From: an uncultured Opitutia bacterium
GTDB lineage: Bacteria > Verrucomicrobiota > Verrucomicrobiia > Opitutales > UBA953
Reading direction: 5' to 3'
Assembly: GCA_937875975.1 (NCBI GenBank)
Contig: CALEEU010000285.1
Coordinates: forward strand, 1 to 24,023
Length of the DNA: 24,023 bases
Shown in pieces: positions 15,257 to 22,845 of the stretch. How positions within the stretch are numbered: position 1 is the first letter of the stretch; each line of letters begins with the position of its first letter. Under the pieces are notes generated by a model. That model was not told the origin of the DNA. It was given only the letters and a program-made list of their open reading frames with translations, and searched no databases. Position numbers and translations under genes: made by a program.

Positions 15257-16726
15257 TCAGAGGAGCGGCGAGATTACCTTTGAGACCGCTTCGATAATCC
15301 GGCCGGTCAGTGTGCGGCTGCGACGGTAGAGGTCCTCGGTATAGCGGGTTGATTCCGTCTCCCAGCCCGCGATGAGCGCGCCGACTTCGGCGACCGCCGC
15401 GGGATCGCGCACGACTGCGCCGATCTCGTAATTCAGGAAGAGCGAACGCATATCGAGGTTCGCCGAACCGACAACGAGCTGCGCGTCGTCGACGATGACC
15501 AGTTTGGCGTGCAGGACGTCGGGCTTGAAGAAGAGGATTTCCGCGCCGGCCTCGCGCAGGGTTCGAAGATACCAGCGGCGGGCGAGGTCAAGGAGGCGAT
15601 GATCCGAGCGGCGTGGCACCATGATTTTTACGTGACGGCCCGCGTGGGCGGCGGTGGCCAGTAGCGTGAAGAGCGTGCGGTCGGGTACGAAGTACGGCGT
15701 CACGACCGTGATCGATCGCTTGCAGTTGGAGAACAGCTTCACGTAGGTCTCCCACAGGGGGTCGCCTTCGCAGTCGGGGCCCGAGGAGACGACCTCGACG
15801 CGCGCCTGGCCGACATGAGGCGGGCGCTCGCGTAGCAGCGTCGCGAAAGTCATCGGTGGCTCATCGGTGGCCTGGCACCAGTCGGCGATGAAGACGCGTT
15901 CGATGGCGGCGGCGGTCGGTCCTTCGATCAGGAACGAGCAGTCGCGGAAGCGACGGTTCGAGGGCTTATCGCCCATGTAGCGCAAGCCGAGGTTCTGGCC
16001 GCCGATGACGGCGGACGTCCCGTCGAAGACCGCGATCTTGCGATGGTTACGCCAGTTGGCTGAGCCCTTGCCTTGCGTCGGCAGGGCTGGGTTGAAGCGG
16101 GCCACCTTGCCGCCGGCACGTTGGAGCGGTCGGCAGAGGCGCAGCGGGATGCCGAAGCTGCCGATGGCGTCGACGAGCAGGCGGACCGCGATGCCTTCTT
16201 TGGCCCGGGCGGTCAGCAGGCTCACGATCTCGCGGCCGACGGCATCGTCGCTGAGGATGTAGGTCGAAAGGCTGATGCGTCGTTTGGCGCCTTTGATCTG
16301 GCGGCGCAGTTCCTCTAAAGTGTCGCGGCCATCGCGGTCGCCCAGGAGGCGGAAGCGGTTGCCGCCAAAGTCCGGTTCGTCGCTCAGTCGCCAGGCGACG
16401 CGGTTCACTTCCTTCTTCGCATCGGCGAGCGAGGAGTGCTTACGTCCGCCGAAGATGAAGTGGAGGAGGGCGGTCGAAAGGGGGAAGAACCAGGCCAGCG
16501 GCCCCCAGAGCAGGAGATAAGCAGGGGAGACGCGGGCCCGCATCACGCGTAGTAGCACGTAGATTTGGCAGCCCGTGTGCACGGCCAGCATCGTTTTATC
16601 TGGGAGCAGGTCCGCCCACTCCGCCAAGAGGATCGCAGCCGCCGTCAGCAGCGCCAGCGTGGTGCTGCGCGTCAGCCGGCCGTATCCTTGGAACGGAACC
16701 ATGCCGTCAGCATAGTCGCGACGCAT
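15257..16726 (-). CDS. Cardiolipin synthase-like phospholipase D family protein
   Basis: The product (489 residues from the ATG at 16726) has two N-terminal membrane segments, at about residues 22-36 and 66-90, and two HKD phosphatidyltransferase motifs. The first is HRKIAVFDG with H228, K230 and D235, and the second HAKLVIVDD with H406, K408 and D413. Two HKD motifs behind two N-terminal helices is the architecture of bacterial cardiolipin synthase (ClsA type), which joins phosphatidylglycerol molecules in the inner membrane; a related PLD transferase is possible. The frame also opens at a GTG (16738), but that codon abuts the U-tract of the rpsA terminator; a shorter start at 16702 is also possible. 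Its TGA directly abuts the metX TGA on the other strand. Confidence 0.9.
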   Translation of the reverse strand: MRRDYADGMVPFQGYGRLTRSTTLALLTAAAILLAEWADLLPDKTMLAVHTGCQIYVLLRVMRARVSPAYLLLWGPLAWFFPLSTALLHFIFGGRKHSSLADAKKEVNRVAWRLSDEPDFGGNRFRLLGDRDGRDTLEELRRQIKGAKRRISLSTYILSDDAVGREIVSLLTARAKEGIAVRLLVDAIGSFGIPLRLCRPLQRAGGKVARFNPALPTQGKGSANWRNHRKIAVFDGTSAVIGGQNLGLRYMGDKPSNRRFRDCSFLIEGPTAAAIERVFIADWCQATDEPPMTFATLLRERPPHVGQARVEVVSSGPDCEGDPLWETYVKLFSNCKRSITVVTPYFVPDRTLFTLLATAAHAGRHVKIMVPRRSDHRLLDLARRWYLRTLREAGAEILFFKPDVLHAKLVIVDDAQLVVGSANLDMRSLFLNYEIGAVVRDPAAVAEVGALIAGWETESTRYTEDLYRRSRTLTGRIIEAVSKVISPLL

Positions 16727-16738
16727 GGGATTGGGCAC

Positions 16739-16766
16739 AAAAAAAGACCCCGGTAGCCCGGGGTCT
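16739..16766 (-). terminator. Intrinsic terminator of rpsA
   Basis: A perfect 9-bp stem (16745-16753 AGACCCCGG with 16758-16766 CCGGGGTCT) with a 4-base loop lies 23 bases after the rpsA stop on the minus strand. It is followed by a run of at least six U (complement of the A run at 16739-16745). This is a textbook Rho-independent terminator. It separates rpsA from the downstream cardiolipin-synthase-like gene. Confidence 0.93.
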
Positions 16767-16789
16767 GTCTGGGTCCTTTGCGGGACGGC

Positions 16790-18508
16790 TTAGTTGCCGG
16801 CCTTGTCGAGGAGGTCGCCGAGACTGTTGAAGTCTCCGCTGCCCGACGCCGAGGAGGACGAACCGCCAGCCGAGGGGGCCGGGGCGCCGCCGGTGGACGG
16901 ACCCTTGATGCGGTCGTAGCTGCTGATTTCCGCCTGGAGGCGTTCGGCGTCGTAGTTCGCGGCCTTGATCGAGAGACCGATGCGGCGGTCTTCCTTGTCG
17001 ATCTTGATGACGCGAGCGGTGACATCCTGTCCGACCTTGACCACGTCCTTGACGTTCTCAACGCGCTGTTCGGCGAGCTGGGAGACGTGCACGAGGCCGT
17101 CGATTTCGTCGGACAGTTCGATGAAGGCGCCGAAGTTCGCGATCTTGGAGACCTTGCCGGAGACGAGGTCGCCGATGCGATACTTGCGGTCGATTTCGCT
17201 CCACGGATCGGTCTGGGTCTGCTTGACGCCCAGGGAGATGCGCTGCTGGTCGACATCGACGTCGAGCACGATGGCTTCCACGTCGTCGCCCTTCTTCATG
17301 ACTTCGGCCGGGTTGTTGATGCGGCGGGTCCAGCTCATGTCGGACACGTGCACCATGCCGTCGATGCCATCTTCCAGCTCGACGAACGCACCGTAGTTGG
17401 TGAGGTTGCGCACCTTGCCGCGGACGCGGGCGCCCACCGGGTAGTTGTGGCGGACCTTTTCCCACGGATTGGTTTCGAGCTGGCGGATGCCGAGCGAGAT
17501 CTTCTGTTCTTCCTTGTTGAAGTTGAGGATGATCGCGTCGACTTCCTGGCCGACCTTGAGGATGTCAGACGGCTTCTGGACGCGCTTGGTCCAGGAGAGT
17601 TCGGAGACGTGCACGAGGCCTTCGACGCCTCCTTCGATCTCGATGAACGCACCGTAGGCGACGAGGTTGACGACCTTGCCGTGGACCTTCTGGCCGACGG
17701 GGTAGCGCTTCTCGATGCCTTCCCAAGGATTGGGCTGGGTCTGCTTGAGGCCGAGGGAGACGCGTTCGCGCTCGCGGTCGACTTCGACGACCATGACCGT
17801 GATTTCTTCGCCGACTTTGACGACTTCGCTCGGGTGGCCGATGCGGCCCCAGGACATGTCGGTCACATGCAGCAGGCCGTCGAGACCGTCGAGGTCCACG
17901 AACGCGCCGTAGTCGGTGATATTCTTGACGATACCGCGACGGACGACGCCGGGCTTGACCTCCTCGAGGAGCTTGCGACGGCTTTCGCCACGCTGTTCTT
18001 CGATGAGTTCGCGACGGGAGACGACGAGGTTCTTCTTCTCCTTGTTGATCTTGATGATCTTGAAGTCGAAGGTCTGGCCCACGAACTGTTCGAGGTTCTT
18101 GGGGGGATTGACGTCGATCTGAGAGGAGGGCATGAACGCGTCGACGCCGACGGAGACGATGAGGCCTCCCTTGACGATGGACTTGACGCGGCCTTGGACG
18201 ATGGAGCCTTCCTGGCAGGTGGCTTCGATGATTTCCCACTTCCGGATCTGGAGGGCGCGATCGTAGGAGACGGTCGGGGTGCCGTCCTTGTTCTCAAGCT
18301 TTTCGAGGTAGACCTCGAGCTGCATGCCGACCTGGACTTCGGCCATGTCGGGGAATTCGCCCTGGGGGATGAAACCCTCGGACTTGCCGTTGATGTCCAC
18401 GACGACGAATTTGTCGTCACGGATTTCGGTGACCGTGGCGGTGATCACGGAGTGTTGCTTGAGCGCGCCGAAATTGGACTCGGCGAGCAGTTTTTCCATT
18501 AGGCTCAT
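16790..18508 (-). CDS. rpsA: 30S ribosomal protein S1
   Basis: S1 binds mRNA on the small ribosomal subunit and helps initiation, notably where Shine-Dalgarno sequences are weak. From the ATG at 18508 the product has 572 residues with six S1 OB-fold repeats at about 17-83, 100-167, 186-256, 271-342, 358-429 and 445-516. Repeats 3-6 carry the RNA-binding pattern YGAFV/I...GLVHVS, while repeats 1 and 2 are the divergent ribosome-docking type. The tail (about 536-572) is Gly/Ser/Ala-rich and ends in a short helix (LGDLLDKAGN). An in-frame ATG at 18592 would add 28 polar residues that do not look like S1. The gene ends in a strong terminator. Several genes here lack clear Shine-Dalgarno sites, consistent with reliance on S1. 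Confidence 0.96.
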   Translation of the reverse strand: MSLMEKLLAESNFGALKQHSVITATVTEIRDDKFVVVDINGKSEGFIPQGEFPDMAEVQVGMQLEVYLEKLENKDGTPTVSYDRALQIRKWEIIEATCQEGSIVQGRVKSIVKGGLIVSVGVDAFMPSSQIDVNPPKNLEQFVGQTFDFKIIKINKEKKNLVVSRRELIEEQRGESRRKLLEEVKPGVVRRGIVKNITDYGAFVDLDGLDGLLHVTDMSWGRIGHPSEVVKVGEEITVMVVEVDRERERVSLGLKQTQPNPWEGIEKRYPVGQKVHGKVVNLVAYGAFIEIEGGVEGLVHVSELSWTKRVQKPSDILKVGQEVDAIILNFNKEEQKISLGIRQLETNPWEKVRHNYPVGARVRGKVRNLTNYGAFVELEDGIDGMVHVSDMSWTRRINNPAEVMKKGDDVEAIVLDVDVDQQRISLGVKQTQTDPWSEIDRKYRIGDLVSGKVSKIANFGAFIELSDEIDGLVHVSQLAEQRVENVKDVVKVGQDVTARVIKIDKEDRRIGLSIKAANYDAERLQAEISSYDRIKGPSTGGAPAPSAGGSSSSASGSGDFNSLGDLLDKAGN

Positions 18509-18698
18509 GTTGTTTTGACTGTTTGTCCTGGCCGTCGCGGAGGACGTTTCCAGGGTTTGGTTGGTTTTTGGGTTTCCCGTCGGAGGGTCCACTGACAGAT
18601 GCCAGCGGGCCGATAGGAAGGTCTAACGAACCGTCCGCCTGCCCGGTTGGCAAGAGGAATGTAGGCTCAAAAGGCCTCTTCGTGCCTCCGGCCTGGGC
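18509..18698 (-). promoter_or_regulatory. rpsA leader/intergenic region
   Basis: This 190-base gap lies between the amidase stop and the S1 start. The part nearest rpsA (about 18509-18575) is rich in A and C when read on the minus strand, with several AACC/AAAC tracts and no Shine-Dalgarno, as is common in S1 leaders that use S1 itself or an unstructured site. No confident promoter pair was found. A weak hairpin with a short U run lies at its upstream end and is listed separately. Confidence 0.35.
18669..18694 (-). terminator. Weak candidate terminator after the amidase gene
   Basis: On the minus strand AGGCC (18694-18690) pairs with GGCCT (18676-18672) and is followed by UUUU (18672-18669). 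It sits just after the amidase stop. The 5-bp stem and 13-base loop make it weak; some transcripts may continue into rpsA. Confidence 0.3.
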
Positions 18699-19661
18699 TT
18701 ATCTGGCGGCTGGGCGGGCCCGGACCACGTAATCCACGATCCCGGCGGCGATGGCCTCGGCGATCTTCTGGCGGTAGGCGGCGTCGGCAATCAGGGCGGC
18801 TTCCTTGCGGTTCGACATGAATCCCCCTTCGATGAGGACGCCGGGGCAGGATAGGGTGCGCAGGACGGCGAAGCGGGCGCGCCGCACGCCGCGGTCGTCG
18901 GCGCCGGTGCTCTTGACCATTCGGCGCTGGATACCCCAGGCGAGCGCCATGTTGGCGGTATCAAAACGGTTCCCGGGTTCGGTGCCGGTGGTCGACTTGG
19001 CCTTGCCGGCGTTTGTCGACCGCTGGCCAGCCGGGGTGAGGCAGTAGGTCTCGATGCCATCGGCGGTGGTGTCCCCGGCGGGCCCGGCGTTATAGTGCAG
19101 GCTGATGAAGAGGTCGGCCTTGAGGGATGTGGCCATGGCGGCGCGGTCATCGAGGTCCAGGAAGACGTCCTTGGTGCGGGTGAACAGGACTTCGAAGCCT
19201 TGCTTCTCGAGCAGAATCTTCAGGCGAGCGGCGGTGTCGAGCGTGGCGGCCTTCTCGGTGTACTTGAAGTGACCGCTGACCTTGCCGGTGTCCTTGCCGC
19301 CGTGGCCGGGATCCAGGATGATGCGCCGAACGGGGTCCTTGGGCAGGTCCCAGAAAAGCGGGACGAAGACTTTATCGTAGTCACGCTTGGAGACGGTGAG
19401 GTGGCCGCGCTGCGAGCCGACTGCGTCGTCGAGCATGACCTTCACGCCATCGACCAGGATGAACTCCTTGCTGTATTCCGCGAAGAGGGAGATGCCGTTA
19501 CGTGAGACATAGCGTTCGGAACTGCGGCCATCTCCCGCCTGGCGCGCGGCGTCGCGCAGGCCGAGCTGGCGTACGGACTCACCGAGATAATAGTCGGTCG
19601 AGGCTGCAGAAAGCATCGCGCCGACGCCGAGCAGCAGAAGTATCGCTGCGAAGCGCCGCAC
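18699..19661 (-). CDS. N-acetylmuramoyl-L-alanine amidase (Amidase_3 / AmiC-like)
   Basis: The enzyme cuts the amide bond between MurNAc and the stem peptide in the periplasm. The 320-residue precursor has a signal peptide (about 1-20, RRF then a Leu-rich core, ending AAS). A small N-terminal beta domain (about 50-105) may bind the wall or regulate. The zinc-amidase domain (about 112-315) has ligands H120 (DPGHGGKDTG), E136 (YTEKAA) and H189 (SLHYNAG), and the catalytic E278 (LIEGGF). No long autoinhibitory helix was recognised. The start is GTG, only four bases after the infC stop, so it is probably in the infC transcript. It generates muropeptides of the kind that feed sugar recycling. Confidence 0.94.
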   Translation of the reverse strand: MRRFAAILLLLGVGAMLSAASTDYYLGESVRQLGLRDAARQAGDGRSSERYVSRNGISLFAEYSKEFILVDGVKVMLDDAVGSQRGHLTVSKRDYDKVFVPLFWDLPKDPVRRIILDPGHGGKDTGKVSGHFKYTEKAATLDTAARLKILLEKQGFEVLFTRTKDVFLDLDDRAAMATSLKADLFISLHYNAGPAGDTTADGIETYCLTPAGQRSTNAGKAKSTTGTEPGNRFDTANMALAWGIQRRMVKSTGADDRGVRRARFAVLRTLSCPGVLIEGGFMSNRKEAALIADAAYRQKIAEAIAAGIVDYVVRARPAAR

Positions 19662-19665
19662 GTCC

Positions 19666-20334
19666 TTATTCGGCGTCGTTCTCGCCGTTGTCTACCGCGG
19701 AGTCGTCCTCGCCATCTTCTTCTCCCGGGGTCTCGTTGTGCACGAGCTTGCGCTTGTTCTGCTGGACGGGCGTGAGGCCGACGACGATCGCACGGCCGCT
19801 CCGCTTGGGCTCATTGTCGCGCGTGCTGATGTGCGCCAGGGCCTCGATGGCCTTGGTGATCGTGGCGATACCGATTTCCGGGTGCTCGAGCTCGCGATAG
19901 CGATACTGGAGCAACAGCTTGATCTTGTGGCCGTGGAAGAGGAAGTTCTCGGCGCGGCGGACCTTGATGAAGAGGTCATGCACATCGATGCGCGGGCGGA
20001 GCTTGATCTCCTTCACTTTCGTCGCGGTCTTCTGGTGCTTGTTCTTCTTGGCTTCTTCGTAGAGGTACTTGCCATATTCCTGCAGCTTGCAGACCGGCGG
20101 AACGGCGGTAGCGGCGATCTCGATGAGGTCGACGCCGAATTCACGGGCGAGGTCGAGCGCCTGTTGCGTGGGCATCACGCCCATCATTTCTCCTTTGGGG
20201 GAGATGACACGCACTTCGGTCGCCCGGATGCGGTCGTTGCGCTTGGGCCCTTTGTCTTCTTTGCGGAAGTTGCCGCGATTCTGTCCCGCGTTGTTCTTCG
20301 GGCGGGGGCTTTTAGGACGATAGGGCGAAGGCAT
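19666..20334 (-). CDS. infC: Translation initiation factor IF-3
   Basis: IF-3 binds the 30S subunit, blocks premature 50S joining and checks the start codon and initiator tRNA. From the ATG at 20334 the product has 222 residues. The N-domain follows a basic, Pro/Asn-rich extension of about 30 residues and contains RNDRIRATEVRVISPKG; PPVCKLQEYGKYLYE and the linker KKNKHQK lead to the C-domain (IKLRPRIDVHDL, FLFHGHKIK). A strongly acidic tail (about the last 22 residues, EEDGEDD and more) extends beyond the usual end near residue 180. The frame is open to an ATG at 20394, but that segment is not IF-3-like. Unlike E. coli infC it uses a normal ATG rather than AUU. It is not next to rpmI. Confidence 0.95.
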   Translation of the reverse strand: MPSPYRPKSPRPKNNAGQNRGNFRKEDKGPKRNDRIRATEVRVISPKGEMMGVMPTQQALDLAREFGVDLIEIAATAVPPVCKLQEYGKYLYEEAKKNKHQKTATKVKEIKLRPRIDVHDLFIKVRRAENFLFHGHKIKLLLQYRYRELEHPEIGIATITKAIEALAHISTRDNEPKRSGRAIVVGLTPVQQNKRKLVHNETPGEEDGEDDSAVDNGENDAE

Positions 20335-20428
20335 TAGGTACTGCGGAGGTGTCTGGTCGATAAACTCCCCGTTTGTCGCCGATGGTTCAAGCACCGATTA
20401 TCAAGGCCGCGCCGCCTGCGCCGTCGGC

Positions 20429-20905
20429 TTACTTCGCCGAGGCGATCGCTTCCAGGAGTTGCTTGCCGTGCTCGGCGGCCTCGACCTTAGGGACGATGCC
20501 GACGAGTTTGCCATCGCCGTCGAAAAGGTAGGCGGCCCGGAGCGGTCCGAGGTACTTCTTCCCGTACATGGACTTTTCGACGATGGCTTCGAGGGCCTTC
20601 GAGAAGAGGTCTTCCGGGTCCGAAACCAGGGTGAACTTATACCCGTGCTTAGCGGCGTACTTGGTGTGGGAGGCGCAGGTGTCCCGGGAGACGGCAATCA
20701 ACCTAAATCCTTGTCTGACAATGGCTTTCTCATTTTTACCCATCTCGGCAGCCTGTTTGTCGCAAGCCGACGTGTTGTTGCGCATATAGACGGAAACGAT
20801 GGTCGGACCGTCAAGGAGGTCAGCAAACGTCCCATTGACGGGCTTACCGTCCACTAAGGCATCGACTTTGAAAGTCAGTTTAGGCTTTTTTCCGAGGGAA
20901 AGCAT
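20429..20905 (-). CDS. PrxQ/Bcp-like peroxiredoxin
   Basis: This thioredoxin-fold thiol peroxidase should reduce hydrogen and organic peroxides. From the ATG at 20905 it has 158 residues. The active-site region is NNTSAC with peroxidatic C48, T45 at the expected spacing, and AVSRDTCASHTKYAAKHG and LVSDPEDL matching the Bcp pattern. Two features are odd. The proline of the PxxxTxxC motif is methionine (M41), and the +5 cysteine used as resolving residue in many Bcp proteins is alanine (A53). C77 could serve as an alternative resolving cysteine, since another Bcp subgroup resolves from the following helix. The reading frame extends upstream to 21073 but that part is intergenic. The gene diverges from rpmI and is followed by infC. 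Confidence 0.86.
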   Translation of the reverse strand: MLSLGKKPKLTFKVDALVDGKPVNGTFADLLDGPTIVSVYMRNNTSACDKQAAEMGKNEKAIVRQGFRLIAVSRDTCASHTKYAAKHGYKFTLVSDPEDLFSKALEAIVEKSMYGKKYLGPLRAAYLFDGDGKLVGIVPKVEAAEHGKQLLEAIASAK

Positions 20906-20936
20906 GATTTTTAGGTTTGGTCGTAGGGTAGGGGAG

Positions 20937-20970
20937 CGGGCTTGGCCCAGTTTGTCAAACGGCCAGCCCG
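20937..20970. promoter_or_regulatory. Long hairpin in the divergent peroxiredoxin/rpmI region
   Basis: An interrupted inverted repeat gives about 14 base pairs: CGGGCT with AGCCCG, GGCC with GGCC and GTTT with AAAC, with a bulged T (20943), an unpaired CA (20948-20949) and a 3-base loop. Neither side has a U tract, so it is not an intrinsic terminator. It lies in the 5' leader of whichever gene is transcribed through it: 32 bases before the peroxiredoxin ATG and about 97 bases before rpmI. On the minus strand the apex contains TTGACA (20958-20953), a perfect -35 match, but no convincing -10 follows at 16-18 bases. Confidence 0.45.
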
Positions 20971-21067
20971 ATCCGCCGCCCACCAGAAAGTGAGCCCATC
21001 TCCGCTCCCTCGGCCCTTTCCCCTTTACAAGTCCCCTCGGACGCCCTTTGTTCCGACCCTTTCCGCC

Positions 21068-21259
21068 ATGCAAAAGACCCGCAAGTCAGTCTCCAAGCGC
21101 TTCAAGGTGACCGGTACCGGCAAAGTGATGCGCCGTTCCCCTAATGGCCGCCACCTGTTGAGCTCCAAGTCCCGCAAGCAGCGTCGTCGCGCCAACAAGT
21201 CCAAGCGCGTCGACTCCGGCTTCGAGAAGAAGATGCTGGCCAGCATGCCTTTCGCCTAA
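21068..21259 (+). CDS. rpmI: 50S ribosomal protein L35
   Basis: L35 is a small basic protein of the large subunit. The 63-residue product begins MQKTRKSVSKRFKVTGTGKV and continues with RRSPNGRHLL and SSKSRKQRRRANK, the normal L35 pattern in the standard length. The frame is open upstream to 20942, but the added residues are not ribosomal-protein-like and fall in the leader. It is followed after 84 bases by rplT, presumably cotranscribed. No Shine-Dalgarno is evident; the leader upstream is C-rich. Confidence 0.96.
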   Translation: MQKTRKSVSKRFKVTGTGKVMRRSPNGRHLLSSKSRKQRRRANKSKRVDSGFEKKMLASMPFA

Positions 21260-21343
21260 ACCGGCGATCCACTTTTTGGCCGAACGGGTGTTCATTAAGG
21301 CGACCCCGAGGCCATCTAACCAAAACCAAAAACAAATACCAAC

Positions 21344-21700
21344 ATGCCTAGAGCAACCAATGGCCCGGCCACCAAGGCCCGAAAGAAGCGCGCGATCAAA
21401 GCCGCTAAGGGCTACTTCGGAAACAAATCCCGTCTGTACGTCTACGCCCTCGAGGCCGTTCAGCGCGCGCAGAAGTTCGCTTATCGCGACCGCCGCAAGA
21501 ACAAGTCGACGTTCCGTCAGCTTTGGATCGTGCGTCTCAACGCCGCCTGCCGTCCCCTCGGCATTTCCTACAGCCGTCTGATCTCTGGTCTGAAAAAGGC
21601 CAACATCACGATGGACCGTAAGAATCTGAGCGAACTGGCCATCCATGACGCCCCCGCTTTCGAAGCGATCGTCAAGAAGGCCCAGGCCGCGCTCGTCTAA
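21344..21700 (+). CDS. rplT: 50S ribosomal protein L20
   Basis: L20 binds 23S rRNA early in large-subunit assembly and in well-studied bacteria represses its own operon by binding the mRNA leader. The 118-residue product has standard length and motifs: a basic N-terminus (ARKKRAIKAAKGYFGNKSRL in family position), AQKFAYRDRRKNKSTFRQLW and INAACRPLG-like NAACRPLGISYS. The 84 bases separating it from rpmI end in an A/C-rich stretch before the ATG. A strong terminator lies 21 bases downstream. Confidence 0.97.
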   Translation: MPRATNGPATKARKKRAIKAAKGYFGNKSRLYVYALEAVQRAQKFAYRDRRKNKSTFRQLWIVRLNAACRPLGISYSRLISGLKKANITMDRKNLSELAIHDAPAFEAIVKKAQAALV

Positions 21701-21721
21701 GACGATTTAACGTCCCTTCAC

Positions 21722-21753
21722 GAAGCCCCGGCCCTCCGGGGCTTCTTTGTTTT
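21722..21753 (+). terminator. Intrinsic terminator after rplT
   Basis: A perfect 9-bp stem, GAAGCCCCG (21722-21730) with CGGGGCTTC (21737-21745), has a 6-base loop and is followed by TTTGTTTT (21746-21753). It closes the rpmI-rplT unit 21 bases after the rplT stop and 48 bases before the pheS ATG, so pheST either has its own promoter in that short gap or depends on read-through. Confidence 0.92.
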
Positions 21754-21801
21754 ACGGTGCTTTCGCTTGCCGATTATCCCCTCCAACGCACAAATCAACC
21801 C

Positions 21802-22842
21802 ATGCAGCAGCAGCTCGCCCAACTTGTCGCCGCCGCCACCCAGGAAGCCTCCGCCGTCGCCACCCGCGCCGAGCTCGAAGCCTTCAAGGCGCGCGTCGTC
21901 GGCCCCAATGGCTCCCTGACCCAGGTGATGAAAGGGATGGCCACCCTCTCGAAGGAAGAACGCCCAGTCGTGGGCAAGCTCATCAATGAGGCGAAGAAGT
22001 CCGTCGAGGAGCTCCTCGCTACGCTCTTGGTCAAGGTCGAGAACGCAGAGATCGCCGCCGCCCTCGGCACGTCCGTCGACCCGACCCTCCCGAGTCCCGA
22101 TGCTCCGGCGGGTTCACTCCATCCTCTCTCCCGCACCCGCGAACGCATCCTCGCCTCCTTCCGCAAGCTGGGCTTCGTCGTCGCCGATGGTCCTGAGGTC
22201 GAGACGGAGTGGCATTGCTTCGACGCCCTCAACACGCCGGCTGATCACCCGGCTCGCGATATGCAGGATACGCTCTACATGCCGAAGGCGTTCCGCTCCG
22301 CCGATGCGCCCCGTAAGGCCGACGAAGCAATCCTTCTCCGCACGCACACGTCCAGCGTGCAGGTCCGGACGATGCTCTCGCGCAAGCCGCCGTTCCGCAT
22401 CGTCGCCCCGGGCCGCTGCTTCCGCCGCGATGCGGTCGACGCGACGCACTCGGCTAACTTCCACCAAGTCGAAGGGCTCTGGATCGATCGCAATGTGACG
22501 CTCGCCGATCTCCGCGGCGTGCTCGACTTCTTCGTGAAGGAGACCTTCGGCGCCGATGCTGAGATTCGCCTGCGCCCGTCGTTCTTCCCGTTCACGGAAC
22601 CGTCTTTCGAGATGGACCTCCGCTCGCCTAACCTGGGGCGCCTCTCCAATCGTTGGCTCGAAATCATGGGCTGCGGCCTCGTCGACCCGAAGGTGCTCGA
22701 ACTCTGCGGCCTCGATCCGAACGAATGGTCGGGCCTCGCCTTCGGTCTCGGCCTCGAACGCATCACGATGCTGGTCCATGGCATCGACGACATTCGCCAC
22801 TTCTACAACAACGACACGCGCTTCCTGCGCCAGTTCGCCTAA
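21802..22842 (+). CDS. pheS: Phenylalanine--tRNA ligase alpha subunit
   Basis: PheS forms the catalytic half of the alpha2beta2 phenylalanyl-tRNA synthetase. From the ATG at 21802 it has 346 residues. The N-terminal coiled coil that contacts tRNA spans about residues 1-85. Class II catalytic motifs follow: GPEVETEWHCFDALNTPADH, motif 2 GRCFRRDAVDATHSANFHQVEG in pieces (GRCFRRD, THSANFHQ), PFTEPSFE and motif 3 GLAFGLGLERITML. An in-frame upstream start at 21757 would lie just after the terminator U tract and adds 15 non-family residues. pheT begins three bases after the stop. Confidence 0.97.
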   Translation: MQQQLAQLVAAATQEASAVATRAELEAFKARVVGPNGSLTQVMKGMATLSKEERPVVGKLINEAKKSVEELLATLLVKVENAEIAAALGTSVDPTLPSPDAPAGSLHPLSRTRERILASFRKLGFVVADGPEVETEWHCFDALNTPADHPARDMQDTLYMPKAFRSADAPRKADEAILLRTHTSSVQVRTMLSRKPPFRIVAPGRCFRRDAVDATHSANFHQVEGLWIDRNVTLADLRGVLDFFVKETFGADAEIRLRPSFFPFTEPSFEMDLRSPNLGRLSNRWLEIMGCGLVDPKVLELCGLDPNEWSGLAFGLGLERITMLVHGIDDIRHFYNNDTRFLRQFA

Positions 22843-22845
22843 GCC

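Noticed and set aside
16778..18502. 574-codon open frame opposite rpsA
   Set aside because: The repetitive Asp/Val/Leu-rich translation mirrors the S1 repeats on the coding strand; no start signal or family similarity.
21747..21810. Short Phe/Tyr-containing frame (FYGAF) before pheS, considered as an attenuation leader peptide
   Set aside because: It begins inside the terminator U tract, so it lies after rather than before the hairpin and cannot work as a classical leader peptide.
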